Below, in pieces: positions 35,073-42,457 of a DNA stretch of 64,000 nt. The stretch lies in contig JBGVKZ010000051.1 of the NCBI GenBank assembly GCA_045124055.1, positions 1 to 64,000 on the forward strand, given 5' to 3'. This DNA comes from CALZKI01 sp045124055 (GTDB lineage: Bacteria > Bacillota > Clostridia > Lachnospirales > Lachnospiraceae). Numbering within the stretch: the first letter of the stretch is position 1; each line of letters opens with the position of its first letter. The notes under the pieces were generated by a model, which ran no database searches, had not been told where the DNA came from, and saw only the letters and a program-made list of their open reading frames with translations. Position numbers and translations under genes: made by a program.

Positions 35073-35132
35073 TTGAAAGACCTATATAATCAACGCTTGA
35101 CGTTGTACCTATTATCGTCAAAAAAATCTTAG
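35073..35132 (+). CDS. Putative leader peptide of the orf7 control region
   Basis: A 19-codon frame with TTG start, LKDLYNQRLTLYLLSSKKS-stop, preceded by a near-perfect AGGAGG (35059-35064) 8 bases upstream. It lies between two terminator-like hairpins (34990-35021 and 35199-35242) in front of the sigma-like gene. A strong ribosome site on a tiny frame in this position suggests translation-dependent attenuation, as known for the tet(M) leader of Tn916. Inference only. Confidence 0.4.
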   Translation: MKDLYNQRLTLYLLSSKKS

Positions 35133-35198
35133 CCTTTTCTGCGGCACAGTATACCTTTGAATGTGGTTTTTCACATCATGCAATAGGAACAAGTATCG

Positions 35199-35242
35199 AA
35201 GCACAAGAACAACTATTTTTCGTTGGCCTTGTGCTTTTTTGC
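35199..35242 (+). terminator. Strong terminator in the orf7 leader
   Basis: AAGCACAAG (35199-35207) and CTTGTGCTT (35228-35236) form a 9-bp stem, extended inside by CAAC/GTTG, followed by six T. It lies 130 bases upstream of the orf7-like start, so transcription into orf7-orf8 needs read-through. No other gene is found in 34820-35370. Confidence 0.75.
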
Positions 35243-35370
35243 TGCATAAAAAAATTTTTCATTTTCTTTTTGAGAAATGCAACAAATCGCACTTTCCAAT
35301 CGAGTGTTGGTGCGAAAAGGGACAGAACACTCTTATCCCCTTTCAGTTCAGCCAGAAAGGGGGTGAGATT

Positions 35371-35787
35371 TTGAAACCATCTTCTTTTCAGACTGCTATC
35401 CGACTTCAATTCGATTGTCTTGCAAAGCGTGTCATTGATACGACTGTAAAAGATTATCAGAGAGAATTGAGCCGACGTGCAGCTCACGAAATTGCTTTCA
35501 CTGAATTGTCAGAGCAGGAAGTAAACCGTATGGGAACTATGGACGAGTACGACGCTGATTATACCTGCTTTGAAGTTCTGGGAACAAAGGTCAAGGTCAA
35601 TAACGACCAGTTGGCAGAAGCATTGAAGCAGCTTCCAGAAAAGAAATTGGACATACTGTTGATGTTCTATTTCTTGGAAATGTCTGACGCTGAAATAGCT
35701 GACTTGTTGCAGGTTGACCGTAGTACATCTTTTCGTAACCGCAGAAAATCGCTGGAAGAAATCAAGAAAATATTGCAGGAGGAATAA
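35371..35787 (+). CDS. Sigma-70 region 4-like regulator (Tn916 Orf7)
   Basis: 138 residues from a TTG at 35371 with AAGGGGGTGAG at 35357-35367. The open frame extends upstream to 35161 but that part overlaps the terminator and is not protein-like. The C-terminal half is a sigma region 4 helix-turn-helix (KLDILLMFYFLEMSDAEIADLLQVDRSTSFRNRRKSLEEIKKIL). In Tn916 Orf7 and Orf8 activate excision and transfer gene expression. It is coupled to orf8 by a 3-base gap. Confidence 0.9.
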   Translation: MKPSSFQTAIRLQFDCLAKRVIDTTVKDYQRELSRRAAHEIAFTELSEQEVNRMGTMDEYDADYTCFEVLGTKVKVNNDQLAEALKQLPEKKLDILLMFYFLEMSDAEIADLLQVDRSTSFRNRRKSLEEIKKILQEE

Positions 35788-35790
35788 CGG

Positions 35791-36027
35791 ATGAAATCAG
35801 CAGAAAAATGCCCTTTATTTACGGTTATTTCTGCCGCTGCTGATGGTGACGTAATGGCAATTGAAAAGATATTGAAGCATTATGACGCTTATATCTGCAA
35901 AGCAAGTTTACGTCCACTGTATGATGAATACGGAAATATTTACATAGCGGTAGATACGGAATTAAAGGGAAGAATCAGAGCTGCCTTAATGGAAATGATT
36001 TTGAAGTTTGAGGTTGAGGTCGTTTAA
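35791..36027 (+). CDS. HTH-domain regulator (Tn916 Orf8-like)
   Basis: 78 residues (CPLFTVISAAADGDVMAIEKILKHYDAYICKASLRPLYDEYGNIYIAVDTELKGRIRAALMEMILKFE). It is the short helix-turn-helix partner of the sigma-like Orf7 in Tn916-type elements. GGAGGAATAACGG gives a good ribosome site. The downstream gene-free stretch to 36363 contains the structured element described separately. Confidence 0.88.
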   Translation: MKSAEKCPLFTVISAAADGDVMAIEKILKHYDAYICKASLRPLYDEYGNIYIAVDTELKGRIRAALMEMILKFEVEVV

Positions 36028-36056
36028 GCAATCGCTGAATTGTTCTTTGACAACTG

Positions 36057-36300
36057 AATAAAGCAATCAGATACGTTTGATATATGGCGAGCCTGTGGAC
36101 TGGAACGCCACGACCACTGAAAGGAGGGAGGAATAAGCGAGCGACCCACGCCAGTGATCCGCGAGCAACTGTTGGAAAAGTTGCTGCCATGACCCATATA
36201 TCTGAATAATGATACACCCGTATGGCACGGTTCGCCCATCAGAATGGGAATGGTGAAAATCCAGTGGAGCTTTCCAAAGCCATCTGATTGCTTCTTTATT
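36057..36300 (+). ncRNA. Probable structured RNA between orf8 and the recombinase gene
   Basis: About 240 bases with nested pairing and no open frame worth calling. The outer stem is AAGCAATCAGAT (36061-36072)/ATCTGATTGCTT (36282-36293), 12 bp perfect. The second stem is GATATATGG (36079-36087)/CCATATATC (36194-36202), 9 bp perfect. Inside are AGCAACT (36164-36170)/AGTTGCT (36179-36185), CACTG/CAGTG around 36115-36156, and CCCAT (36235-36239)/ATGGG (36244-36248) in the 3' domain. It is more GC-rich than its flanks. A conserved RNA (regulatory, or acting in excision control) is the best reading; a DNA structure or protein-binding array is the alternative. Family not recognised. Confidence 0.5.
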
Positions 36301-36363
36301 TTATATATTCATAACGTACAAGCATTTTTGCATACTTTGTAGAAATAGATGTGAGGTGATGTG

Positions 36364-36507
36364 ATGGCAAATGACACAAAGGTAATTTGCAAAAATGTTT
36401 TTCTTAACACTGATAAAGCAATATTAAAAAAAGTTTTCACTTCAAAATGGGTTGAGTTAATAAATCAATATGAAAAGAGCAAGGGGAAAACAACCCCTGC
36501 AAGATGA
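36364..36507 (+). CDS. Small basic ICE protein before the recombinase
   Basis: 47 residues, MANDTKVICKNVFLNTDKAILKKVFTSKWVELINQYEKSKGKTTPAR, ATG 36364 with GTGAGGTGATGTG upstream. Basic and small, it occupies the place where Tn916-type elements have xis. It could be a recombination directionality factor or merely a conserved unknown; it has no visible HTH. Not recognised. Confidence 0.55.
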   Translation: MANDTKVICKNVFLNTDKAILKKVFTSKWVELINQYEKSKGKTTPAR

Positions 36508-36562
36508 TAGACAAACTATCCTGCAAGATGTTATACTAACATCATGTAGAGATAGTTTGTTT
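36508..36562 (+). promoter_or_regulatory. Recombinase promoter inside a 50-bp palindrome
   Basis: ACAAACTATC (36511-36520)/GATAGTTTGT (36551-36560), with inner GATGTTA (36527-36533)/TAACATC (36537-36543) and pairing in between, form a near-perfect palindrome. TAGACA (36508-36513), 18-bp spacer and TATACT (36532-36537) make a promoter within it. The arm sequence recurs at 12641-12654 near the left ICE end, so one protein may control both. Confidence 0.6.
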
Positions 36563-36588
36563 CATCTTCTCATAAAGGAGAATGAAGC

Positions 36589-38160
36589 ATGATTGAATCT
36601 AAATTAAAAGTTGCTATATATTGCCGCTTATCAGAAGAAGATAGAAACAAACAATCAGAAACAGACGACAGTAACAGTATTCAGAATCAGAAATCAATGT
36701 TACTTCAATATTCATTAGAGCATGGTTGGGAAGTCTACAACATTTACAGTGATGATGACTATACTGGTGCTGACAGACGACGACCAGAGTTCAACCGACT
36801 GTTGGAGGACGCAAAGAACAGAAAATTTGATATTGTCCTTTGTAAAACACAATCCCGTTTCACCAGAGAATTGGAGCTAGTGGAAAAATATATTCACGGA
36901 CTTTTCCCTATCTGGGGTATTCGTTTTATCAGTATTGTAGATAATGCAGATACCGATAATAAAGGGAATAAAAAATCACGACAGATTAACGGTCTGGTGA
37001 ATGAATGGTATTTAGAGGATATGTCAGAGAATATTAAAAGTGTTCTGACCGACAGAAGAAAGAACGGACATCATATCGGTGCATTCGCTCTATATGGGTA
37101 TAAAAAAGACCCAGATGTAAAAGGTCACTTGATTATTGATGAAGAAGCTGCAAAAGTCGTCCGAGAAGTTTTTACACTGTTCTCACAGGGGTATGGCAAA
37201 ACAGCCATTGCCCGTATGTTGAATGACAGAGGTATCCCAAATCCAACGGAATATAAACGACTTCATGGTTTGCGTTATAAGCAACCGAAAACTAAAAACA
37301 GCACTTTATGGAGATATTTCGCAATATCGGATATGCTGGTAAATGAAATTTATATTGGTAATATGGTTCAAGGCAAATATGGCAGCGTTTCTTACAAAAC
37401 AAAGCAAAACAAGCCTCGACCAAAAGACCAATGGTACAGAGTCGAAGGAACACACGAACCTATTATTGACCGTGAATTGTGGGATAAAGTTCAAGCATTG
37501 GTTGCTCAAAAAGCAAAACCTTTTACTGTTGGAACAATCGGCTTATTTGCACAAAAAGCACGATGTATGAATTGCGGTTATACAATGCGTACTAATAAAC
37601 AGACTGATGGCAGACGATATTTAAGATGTTCTTGTCGTCATATTTCAAAAGATGCTTGCATTGGTTCTTTTATCTCTGTGCCAAAGCTAGAAAAAGCGGT
37701 GATTGACGAATTGAATCGGTTATCCGCAGAGTATCTTGATAAAGATGAGCTTGAACAGAATGTGCAATTCAATAATGACTTGCAAGGACAGAAAGAATCT
37801 CTGGAAAATGAAATAGCTGCATATCAGAAAAAAATTACTGAATATGCGAAAGGGATTCGTGAATTATACTTAGACAAAGTGAAAGGTATTCTTACAGAAA
37901 CAGATTATTTGGATTTATCCAAAGACTTCTCAAAAGAAAAAGAAAGGCTCGAAAGACTGGTAATTGACACGCAGAAACAGCTTGACGTTATTGAAAGAAA
38001 AATGCAAGTTGGCGACAATCGCCGCCAGTTAATCGAGCAATATACAAATCTTGAACACTTAGACAGGGAAATTGTCGAGAAGCTAATTGACTATATATTA
38101 GTTGGCAAGAAAGACCCTGTAACTAAGGAAGTACCTATCGAAATACATTGGAATTTCTAA
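36589..38160 (+). CDS. Large serine recombinase (TndX/TnpX-like) of the ICE
   Basis: 523 residues. The resolvase-type catalytic domain (about 1-150) has the nucleophile region AIYCRLSEED (S15) and the arginines in YTGADRRRPEFNRL and CKTQSRFTRELE. The recombinase domain is about 165-270. A zinc ribbon CMNCGYTM...YLRCSCRHISKDAC and a coiled coil (about 385-470) follow. It excises and integrates the ICE. The TC/GA crossover read at the junctions agrees with the TndX/TnpX group. A AAAGGAG ribosome site and its own promoter are present. Confidence 0.95.
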   Translation: MIESKLKVAIYCRLSEEDRNKQSETDDSNSIQNQKSMLLQYSLEHGWEVYNIYSDDDYTGADRRRPEFNRLLEDAKNRKFDIVLCKTQSRFTRELELVEKYIHGLFPIWGIRFISIVDNADTDNKGNKKSRQINGLVNEWYLEDMSENIKSVLTDRRKNGHHIGAFALYGYKKDPDVKGHLIIDEEAAKVVREVFTLFSQGYGKTAIARMLNDRGIPNPTEYKRLHGLRYKQPKTKNSTLWRYFAISDMLVNEIYIGNMVQGKYGSVSYKTKQNKPRPKDQWYRVEGTHEPIIDRELWDKVQALVAQKAKPFTVGTIGLFAQKARCMNCGYTMRTNKQTDGRRYLRCSCRHISKDACIGSFISVPKLEKAVIDELNRLSAEYLDKDELEQNVQFNNDLQGQKESLENEIAAYQKKITEYAKGIRELYLDKVKGILTETDYLDLSKDFSKEKERLERLVIDTQKQLDVIERKMQVGDNRRQLIEQYTNLEHLDREIVEKLIDYILVGKKDPVTKEVPIEIHWNF

Positions 38161-38211
38161 GGTTCGCATATCTGGCAGGTTATATGCCAGATTATCGTGA
38201 ACCATCTTTTA
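38161..38211 (+). terminator. Terminator after the recombinase
   Basis: GGTTC..ATA..TCTGGCA (from 38161) pairs with TGCCAGA..TTAT..GAACC (to 38203), an approximately 17-bp interrupted stem, followed by ATCTTTT. Confidence 0.7.
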
Positions 38212-38220
38212 AAATCTCAT

Positions 38221-38248
38221 TGTTGTTTTTATAAAATCGCACCATCTG
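38221..38248 (+). other. attR: right junction of the ICE
   Basis: TGTTGT at 38221-38226 mirrors ACAACA at the left end. ACCA precedes the crossover TC (38245-38246), so the circular form would read ACCA-TC-TGGT around the crossover. cotJC coding sequence resumes at 38247 (TGCAGCC on this strand). Confidence 0.8.
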
Positions 38249-38651
38249 CAGCCATGTCTTCAAACATATCGGTGATAGCATCGCCTTTTGATTGGAAATA
38301 GGTAGCAGAAAAAGGAGTACCGGAAGCTGCCACAGGATAGAGGGCGGCCGTATGGTCTACATAATATTTGTCAAAACCGCTTTCTTTAATTTGCTCCATA
38401 GACAAGTCTTTTGTGAGCTGATAAACAATGGCAGAAATCATTTCCATATGTGCCAATTCTTCCGTGCCTATATCAGTAAGTAAGCCGGCGGCTTCTCTGA
38501 CAGGCATAGTGTATCGCTGAGATAAATAACGTTGAGAAGCAGCAAGCTCTCCATCAGGTCCACCAAACTGAGAGATGATAACCTGGGCAATTTTTGCATT
38601 TGGTGTCGTAATGTTTACAGGGTATTGCAATCTTTTTTCATAAATCCACAT
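38245..38651 (-). pseudogene. cotJC: cotJC 5' fragment (spore coat, Mn-catalase-like), interrupted
   Basis: 135 genuine codons from ATG 38651 (MWIYEKRLQYPVNITTPNAKIAQVIISQFGG... DMFEDMAA), then the frame enters the ICE and stops after four foreign residues (DGAIL, stop at 38229-38231). Glu and His ligands of the dimanganese site are visible (DGELAASQ, GTEELAHMEM). The remaining E..H ligands (REIVHFQ) are on the fragment at 12311-12525. As inserted, the product would lack half its metal site. The ribosome site overlaps the end of cotJB. Confidence 0.92.
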
Positions 38652-38652
38652 A

Positions 38653-38922
38653 TTAACAGTCTCCTTCCCATGGCATTTTTTCTGTTACCCAGGTCCATTT
38701 GTTGTTCATTCGCTGATAGTAATTGGCTGTTAAGGGGCCATATCGCAAAGCATACTCATTTCGCATTTGAGCATAAATTTTGTTGTAATGATTAAAATAA
38801 TCTAAGCCGTTTTGGTCGGTTGGGTGAGTATCCAAGTAAAGATTTAATTCATATAATACAAAACCGATTACCGAAATATCATGGAGTAGTTGGCTTCTTG
38901 AATTGTTAGATGAATTTGTCAT
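38653..38922 (-). CDS. cotJB: Spore coat protein CotJB
   Basis: 89 residues: LLHDISVIGFVLYELNLYLDTHPTDQNGLDYFNHYNKIYAQMRNEYALRYGPLTANYYQ... WTWVTEKMPWEGDC. The YGPLT and PWE features are typical of CotJB. The start overlaps the cotJA stop (ATGA), and cotJC begins one base after its end, so the three genes form one sporulation operon read leftward. Confidence 0.93.
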   Translation of the reverse strand: MTNSSNNSRSQLLHDISVIGFVLYELNLYLDTHPTDQNGLDYFNHYNKIYAQMRNEYALRYGPLTANYYQRMNNKWTWVTEKMPWEGDC

Positions 38923-39089
38923 TTTATAACTCTCCTTCCTTCAAATGGTTTGTTTAATTCGGGGAAAATTGTACCATTCATAAAGGCTTCCTCTAAATCT
39001 TCGTAAATGTAGGTTAAGTACTGCCAGGGAACATAAGCCATAGCGACTTCGCCGCGGTCTAATAATTGTTCAAATTTGTATTCCTGCAT
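38919..39089 (-). CDS. cotJA: Spore coat-associated protein CotJA
   Basis: 56 residues from ATG 39089: MQEYKFEQLLDRGEVAMAYVPWQYLTYIYEDLEEAFMNGTIFPELNKPFEGRRVIK. The AYVPWQ and GTIFPEL(N/D)KPF stretches are CotJA signatures. First gene of the cotJABC operon, probably transcribed by a mother-cell sigma factor; no clear promoter was picked out upstream. Confidence 0.88.
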   Translation of the reverse strand: MQEYKFEQLLDRGEVAMAYVPWQYLTYIYEDLEEAFMNGTIFPELNKPFEGRRVIK

Positions 39090-39175
39090 AATATACCTTT
39101 CATATTTTAGAATCGAGTTTAATATATTATATGTTAGAAGAAATTTTGGTGTGTTAGAAAAAAGCGGATTATGGG

Positions 39176-39231
39176 AAAAAAAGAAAAGGAGCTATCGGCG
39201 AAGCGGTTTATTGCTTGCAGGATAGCTCCTT
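39176..39231 (-). terminator. Terminator of the chemoreceptor gene
   Basis: On the minus strand AAGGAGCTATC (39231-39221) pairs with GATAGCTCCTT (39197-39187), followed by TTCTTTTTT. Confidence 0.8.
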
Positions 39232-39249
39232 ATGTACTGATTCAAAAGA

Positions 39250-40713
39250 TTATTCGTTTAATAAATCCATTAATTCTTGCATCTTGTCGGAAATGCCATT
39301 CAAAATGGTACTGTTAGATTCCTGGGCAACCATCGTTTTGTCTGCATGAAGGGATACCTTTTCCGAAATAGAAGATATCTTCTCTACTGAACGGGCAATT
39401 TCATCATTCACTTCTTTTACTTCATAAATTCCATTGGCAAGGTTATCGATATTATCGCGAATAGAAAGCGTATTTTTCTGAATAAGCTTAAAACTTTCTT
39501 CGGTATTAATCGTAGATTGCTTTTCTTCATTAATTCCATCAATCATCTGATAAATCACATCTACAGATTCTTTGATGGAAGTAGAAATATTATGAATTAA
39601 TTCGGTAATGTTAGAAGTAGCTCCCTGAGTTTGTGTTGCCATTTTGGATATTTCCGTAGCAACCACGGAAAAACCACGACCTGCTTCGCCGGCTCTGGCA
39701 GCTTCAATGCTGGCGTTTAGAGCAAGCATACTGGTCTGAGTAGCTATACCACCAATTAAACCGACGATAGATTGCATTTCTTCAATGTATTTTTCTAAAG
39801 TGGTTAGTTTTTCAGTTACATCTGCACCGTTTTGCACGGAAGTTTCTACCTTATCTACCAGAATGGCAACGTCTCGATTACCGGTTTCCAAAACCTCTAA
39901 AGTTTGTTTCATATTCTCCGTAATATGAGTGGCAGCATTGCTAACTAACTGGATTTTTGTTTGAATGGTTTCTGTCTGAGTAAGCTGATTTTGAACAGCT
40001 TCCGCAGTATCAGAAGCTCCAAAAGAAAGTTCTTCCATAGTTTTGAAAGTTTCTGTGGAGGATACGTTCAATTTTTCCAAATCTTCATATACAGCAGTCA
40101 CACGATTTTCTGTTTTTTCGGAAACTTTGGATAAATGTTTTAAAGCGGCGTCAGATTTTTTCTGCTCTTCGGTTAAAGTCTGCAATTTCTGCTTGTTATT
40201 TTTATTCAAAGTATTTGCGGTCAAAATGCTGTAAACGGCAATTAGAATAACAGAAACAATCTGTACAATAGCGGCATCAGAACTTCCGTAATTAAATTGT
40301 CCTGTCTGAGAATCTATTATCACAACGATAATGCATTCTAAAATAACACAGATGTTTAATAAAAGTGAAAAACGAACATCATTATATACCATAACCACTA
40401 AAAGCATTGGAATGACAAAGAGAAATACGATGTAGGTTGATGCCGTAAACATAGAAAAGGTATAAAAAACAGCAAATCCAGTTGCGGCAATATGTTTAAT
40501 AAGCTTGGTGTCGTTTTCTTTACTATAAAAGATACGTTCTAAAACAACAGGAATCATACCAAGGATAAAAGCAACCAGTGCGTATCCCCAGCTTTTTATG
40601 CCTCCGGCAGCTTGTAAGACGCAAAAAATAACCATTACTAAAGCTACTACAAAATGAGCATTCATAACAATTTTGTTATTTCTTGCATACTCTGATAAAT
40701 TTTTTGGCTTCAT
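39250..40713 (-). CDS. Methyl-accepting chemotaxis-type receptor with multi-pass membrane domain
   Basis: 487 residues. About six membrane helices in the first 185 residues, with no large external ligand domain, followed by a coiled signalling domain whose hairpin tip is VGLIGGIATQTSMLALNASIEAARAGEAGRGFSVVATEISKMA. No HAMP domain is obvious. Likely senses a membrane-linked or intracellular signal and feeds CheA. No che or flagellar genes lie nearby. Monocistronic with a strong terminator. An AAGGGAGC ribosome site precedes the ATG. Confidence 0.92.
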   Translation of the reverse strand: MKPKNLSEYARNNKIVMNAHFVVALVMVIFCVLQAAGGIKSWGYALVAFILGMIPVVLERIFYSKENDTKLIKHIAATGFAVFYTFSMFTASTYIVFLFVIPMLLVVMVYNDVRFSLLLNICVILECIIVVIIDSQTGQFNYGSSDAAIVQIVSVILIAVYSILTANTLNKNNKQKLQTLTEEQKKSDAALKHLSKVSEKTENRVTAVYEDLEKLNVSSTETFKTMEELSFGASDTAEAVQNQLTQTETIQTKIQLVSNAATHITENMKQTLEVLETGNRDVAILVDKVETSVQNGADVTEKLTTLEKYIEEMQSIVGLIGGIATQTSMLALNASIEAARAGEAGRGFSVVATEISKMATQTQGATSNITELIHNISTSIKESVDVIYQMIDGINEEKQSTINTEESFKLIQKNTLSIRDNIDNLANGIYEVKEVNDEIARSVEKISSISEKVSLHADKTMVAQESNSTILNGISDKMQELMDLLNE

Positions 40714-40952
40714 AAAAAAAGCTCCCTTCTAAATATGTAGTAATAATTCATACAAAATAATACAATGAAAAAGCCTTTTTTTCAAGTAATCTAATGGGGA
40801 AAATGGAGACTGTTCCTATGAAAATACACCCAAAAAACCTTGATTTTGAAATAGATTTGTGCGAAAATAAAAAATAGTGTCATGTAAGCTATTTTTCTAT
40901 GAAAAAGCTTCGTGTCAGGATACATAAAATTTGCTTCAGAATGGAGAGAAAA

Positions 40953-42437
40953 ATGAGAGGAATTGACACTCAGGTAAAAAAGACCCGTAGAAGAATTTTT
41001 AAAGAAGTTTCTAATCTTGCTTACAATTCAACGAATTTGATTGATGATGTGGAAGCTTTACCATATAAAATCGTAGACTACGATGAGCCGGAATGTAGAG
41101 AAAGTGTTTACAGGGAAAGAGCCATCGTCAGAGAACGTATTCGTTTGGCAATGGGTATGAGTCTACGTCCGGAAAATGCCCCAGTTCACGTAACTCAGGG
41201 ACTTGAAGAAAGTAATATTGATGAAAAATACTATGAGCCACCTCTTATGCAGGTTATTCCATCTGCTTGTAATGCGTGTCCGGAAAACAGATACGAAGTT
41301 ACTAATAAATGTATGGGTTGTTTGGCACACCCTTGTAGAGAAGTTTGCCCAAGAGGAGCGATTGAGATTCGAGATGGCAAGTCTTTTATCAATCAGGAAA
41401 AATGTATCAAATGTGGTAAATGTAAATCGATTTGTCCGTATGATGCCATTTCACATCAGGTGAGACCTTGTGCGGTTGCATGCGGTGTGAATGCTATTAA
41501 AAATGACCGTATGGGCAGAGCTTGTATTGATAGTAGTTTGTGTGTATCCTGTGGTCAGTGTATGGTAAGCTGCCCATTTGGTGCGATTGCAGATAAATCA
41601 CAGATTTTCCAGTTGATTCGTGCAATGCAATCAGGGAAAAAGATTTTGGCACAGATAGCCCCGGCCTTTGTAGGTCAGTTCGGTGCAAATGTCACTCCTG
41701 GACAAGTAAAAACTGCTTTAAAACAGCTTGGTTTTGCAGAGGTTTATGAAACCGCTATTGGTGCAGATTTAGGTGCATTGGCAGAGGCGAAGCATTATGC
41801 AGAAGAAGTTGCCACAGGAAAACAAGCATTTAGTTTGACTTCTTGTTGTCCTTCCTGGTCAGTTTTGGCGAAGAATTTCTTCCCAGAAACTATTGATAAG
41901 ATTTCCAATGCTTTGACACCAATGGTTGCCACAGCAAGAATTATGAAGCAGGAGCACCCAGACGCAAGTGTAGTATTTATTGGACCATGTGCGTCTAAGA
42001 AACTGGAAGCATCACGTAGAACCATTCGTTCGGAAGTAGATTTTGTTATTACGTTTGAAGAACTTATGGGTATGTTTGATGCAAAAGGTATTGTTTTAGA
42101 AGAGGTTGTAGCAGAAGATGAAATGGAAGATGCAACAGCAGCTGGTAGAGGTTATGGAGTTGCAGGCGGTGTTGCCAGTGCCATTGAGGCTTGTGTGAAA
42201 GAATATTACCCGGAAGTAGAAGTTCATATTGAACATGCAGAAAGTTTGGCAGAGTGTAAGAAAATGTTGCTTCTTGCCAAAGCCGGAAAGAAAAATGGTT
42301 GTTTGATTGAAGGAATGGCTTGTCCTGGCGGATGTATTGCAGGAGCAGGTACCAATATTGCGATTCCTACGGCTATGAAAAGTGTGGCTGGATTCCAGGC
42401 GGATTCCAAAGAAAAACTGCCAAAAAAAGAAGACTAG
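40953..42437 (+). CDS. [FeFe]-hydrogenase, monomeric, group-B-like
   Basis: 494 residues from ATG 40953 (GGAGAG upstream); in-frame ATGs at 40899 and 40941 are less likely. An N-terminal Cys-rich region (CNACPEN..CMGCLAHPCREVCP) and two ferredoxin-type clusters (CIKCGKCKSICP, CVSCGQCMVSCP) feed the H domain. H-cluster motifs are TSCCPSW (L1), GPCASKKLEA (L2) and GMACPGGCIAGAG (L3). L1 has Cys-Cys and L3 GMACPGGC in place of the group A forms, the pattern of group B enzymes in Clostridia. Produces or oxidises H2 with ferredoxin. Maturases HydEFG are not in the window. Confidence 0.9.
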   Translation: MRGIDTQVKKTRRRIFKEVSNLAYNSTNLIDDVEALPYKIVDYDEPECRESVYRERAIVRERIRLAMGMSLRPENAPVHVTQGLEESNIDEKYYEPPLMQVIPSACNACPENRYEVTNKCMGCLAHPCREVCPRGAIEIRDGKSFINQEKCIKCGKCKSICPYDAISHQVRPCAVACGVNAIKNDRMGRACIDSSLCVSCGQCMVSCPFGAIADKSQIFQLIRAMQSGKKILAQIAPAFVGQFGANVTPGQVKTALKQLGFAEVYETAIGADLGALAEAKHYAEEVATGKQAFSLTSCCPSWSVLAKNFFPETIDKISNALTPMVATARIMKQEHPDASVVFIGPCASKKLEASRRTIRSEVDFVITFEELMGMFDAKGIVLEEVVAEDEMEDATAAGRGYGVAGGVASAIEACVKEYYPEVEVHIEHAESLAECKKMLLLAKAGKKNGCLIEGMACPGGCIAGAGTNIAIPTAMKSVAGFQADSKEKLPKKED

Positions 42438-42457
42438 ATAAAAGTGGAGGAAAGAAA

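Larger units (their letters stand above)
12522..38248 (+). mobile_element. Tn916-superfamily ICE with large serine recombinase, inserted in cotJC
   Basis: Both ends carry TCTG (12522-12525 and 38245-38248) at the point where cotJC sequence stops. Inside are Tn916-like conjugation genes in the usual order (orf23/22, FtsK-like orf21, oriT, orf20 relaxase, orf18 ardA, orf17, VirB4-like orf16, orf15, orf14, orf13), the orf9-orf7-orf8 control module and a serine recombinase at the right end, as in Tn5397. The cargo is a two-component system with an FtsX-type ABC exporter, plus a surface protein at the left end. No integrase of the Tn916 tyrosine type is present. The gene set looks complete for transfer. 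Confidence 0.95.

Noticed and set aside
35161..35370. N-terminal extension of the orf7-like protein
   Set aside because: The open frame continues upstream but crosses a strong terminator and has no family similarity. TTG 35371 has an excellent ribosome site.
36024..36239. Minus-strand frames of 71-80 codons across the orf8-recombinase interval
   Set aside because: They run through the paired stems of the structured element, have no ribosome site and no protein-like pattern.
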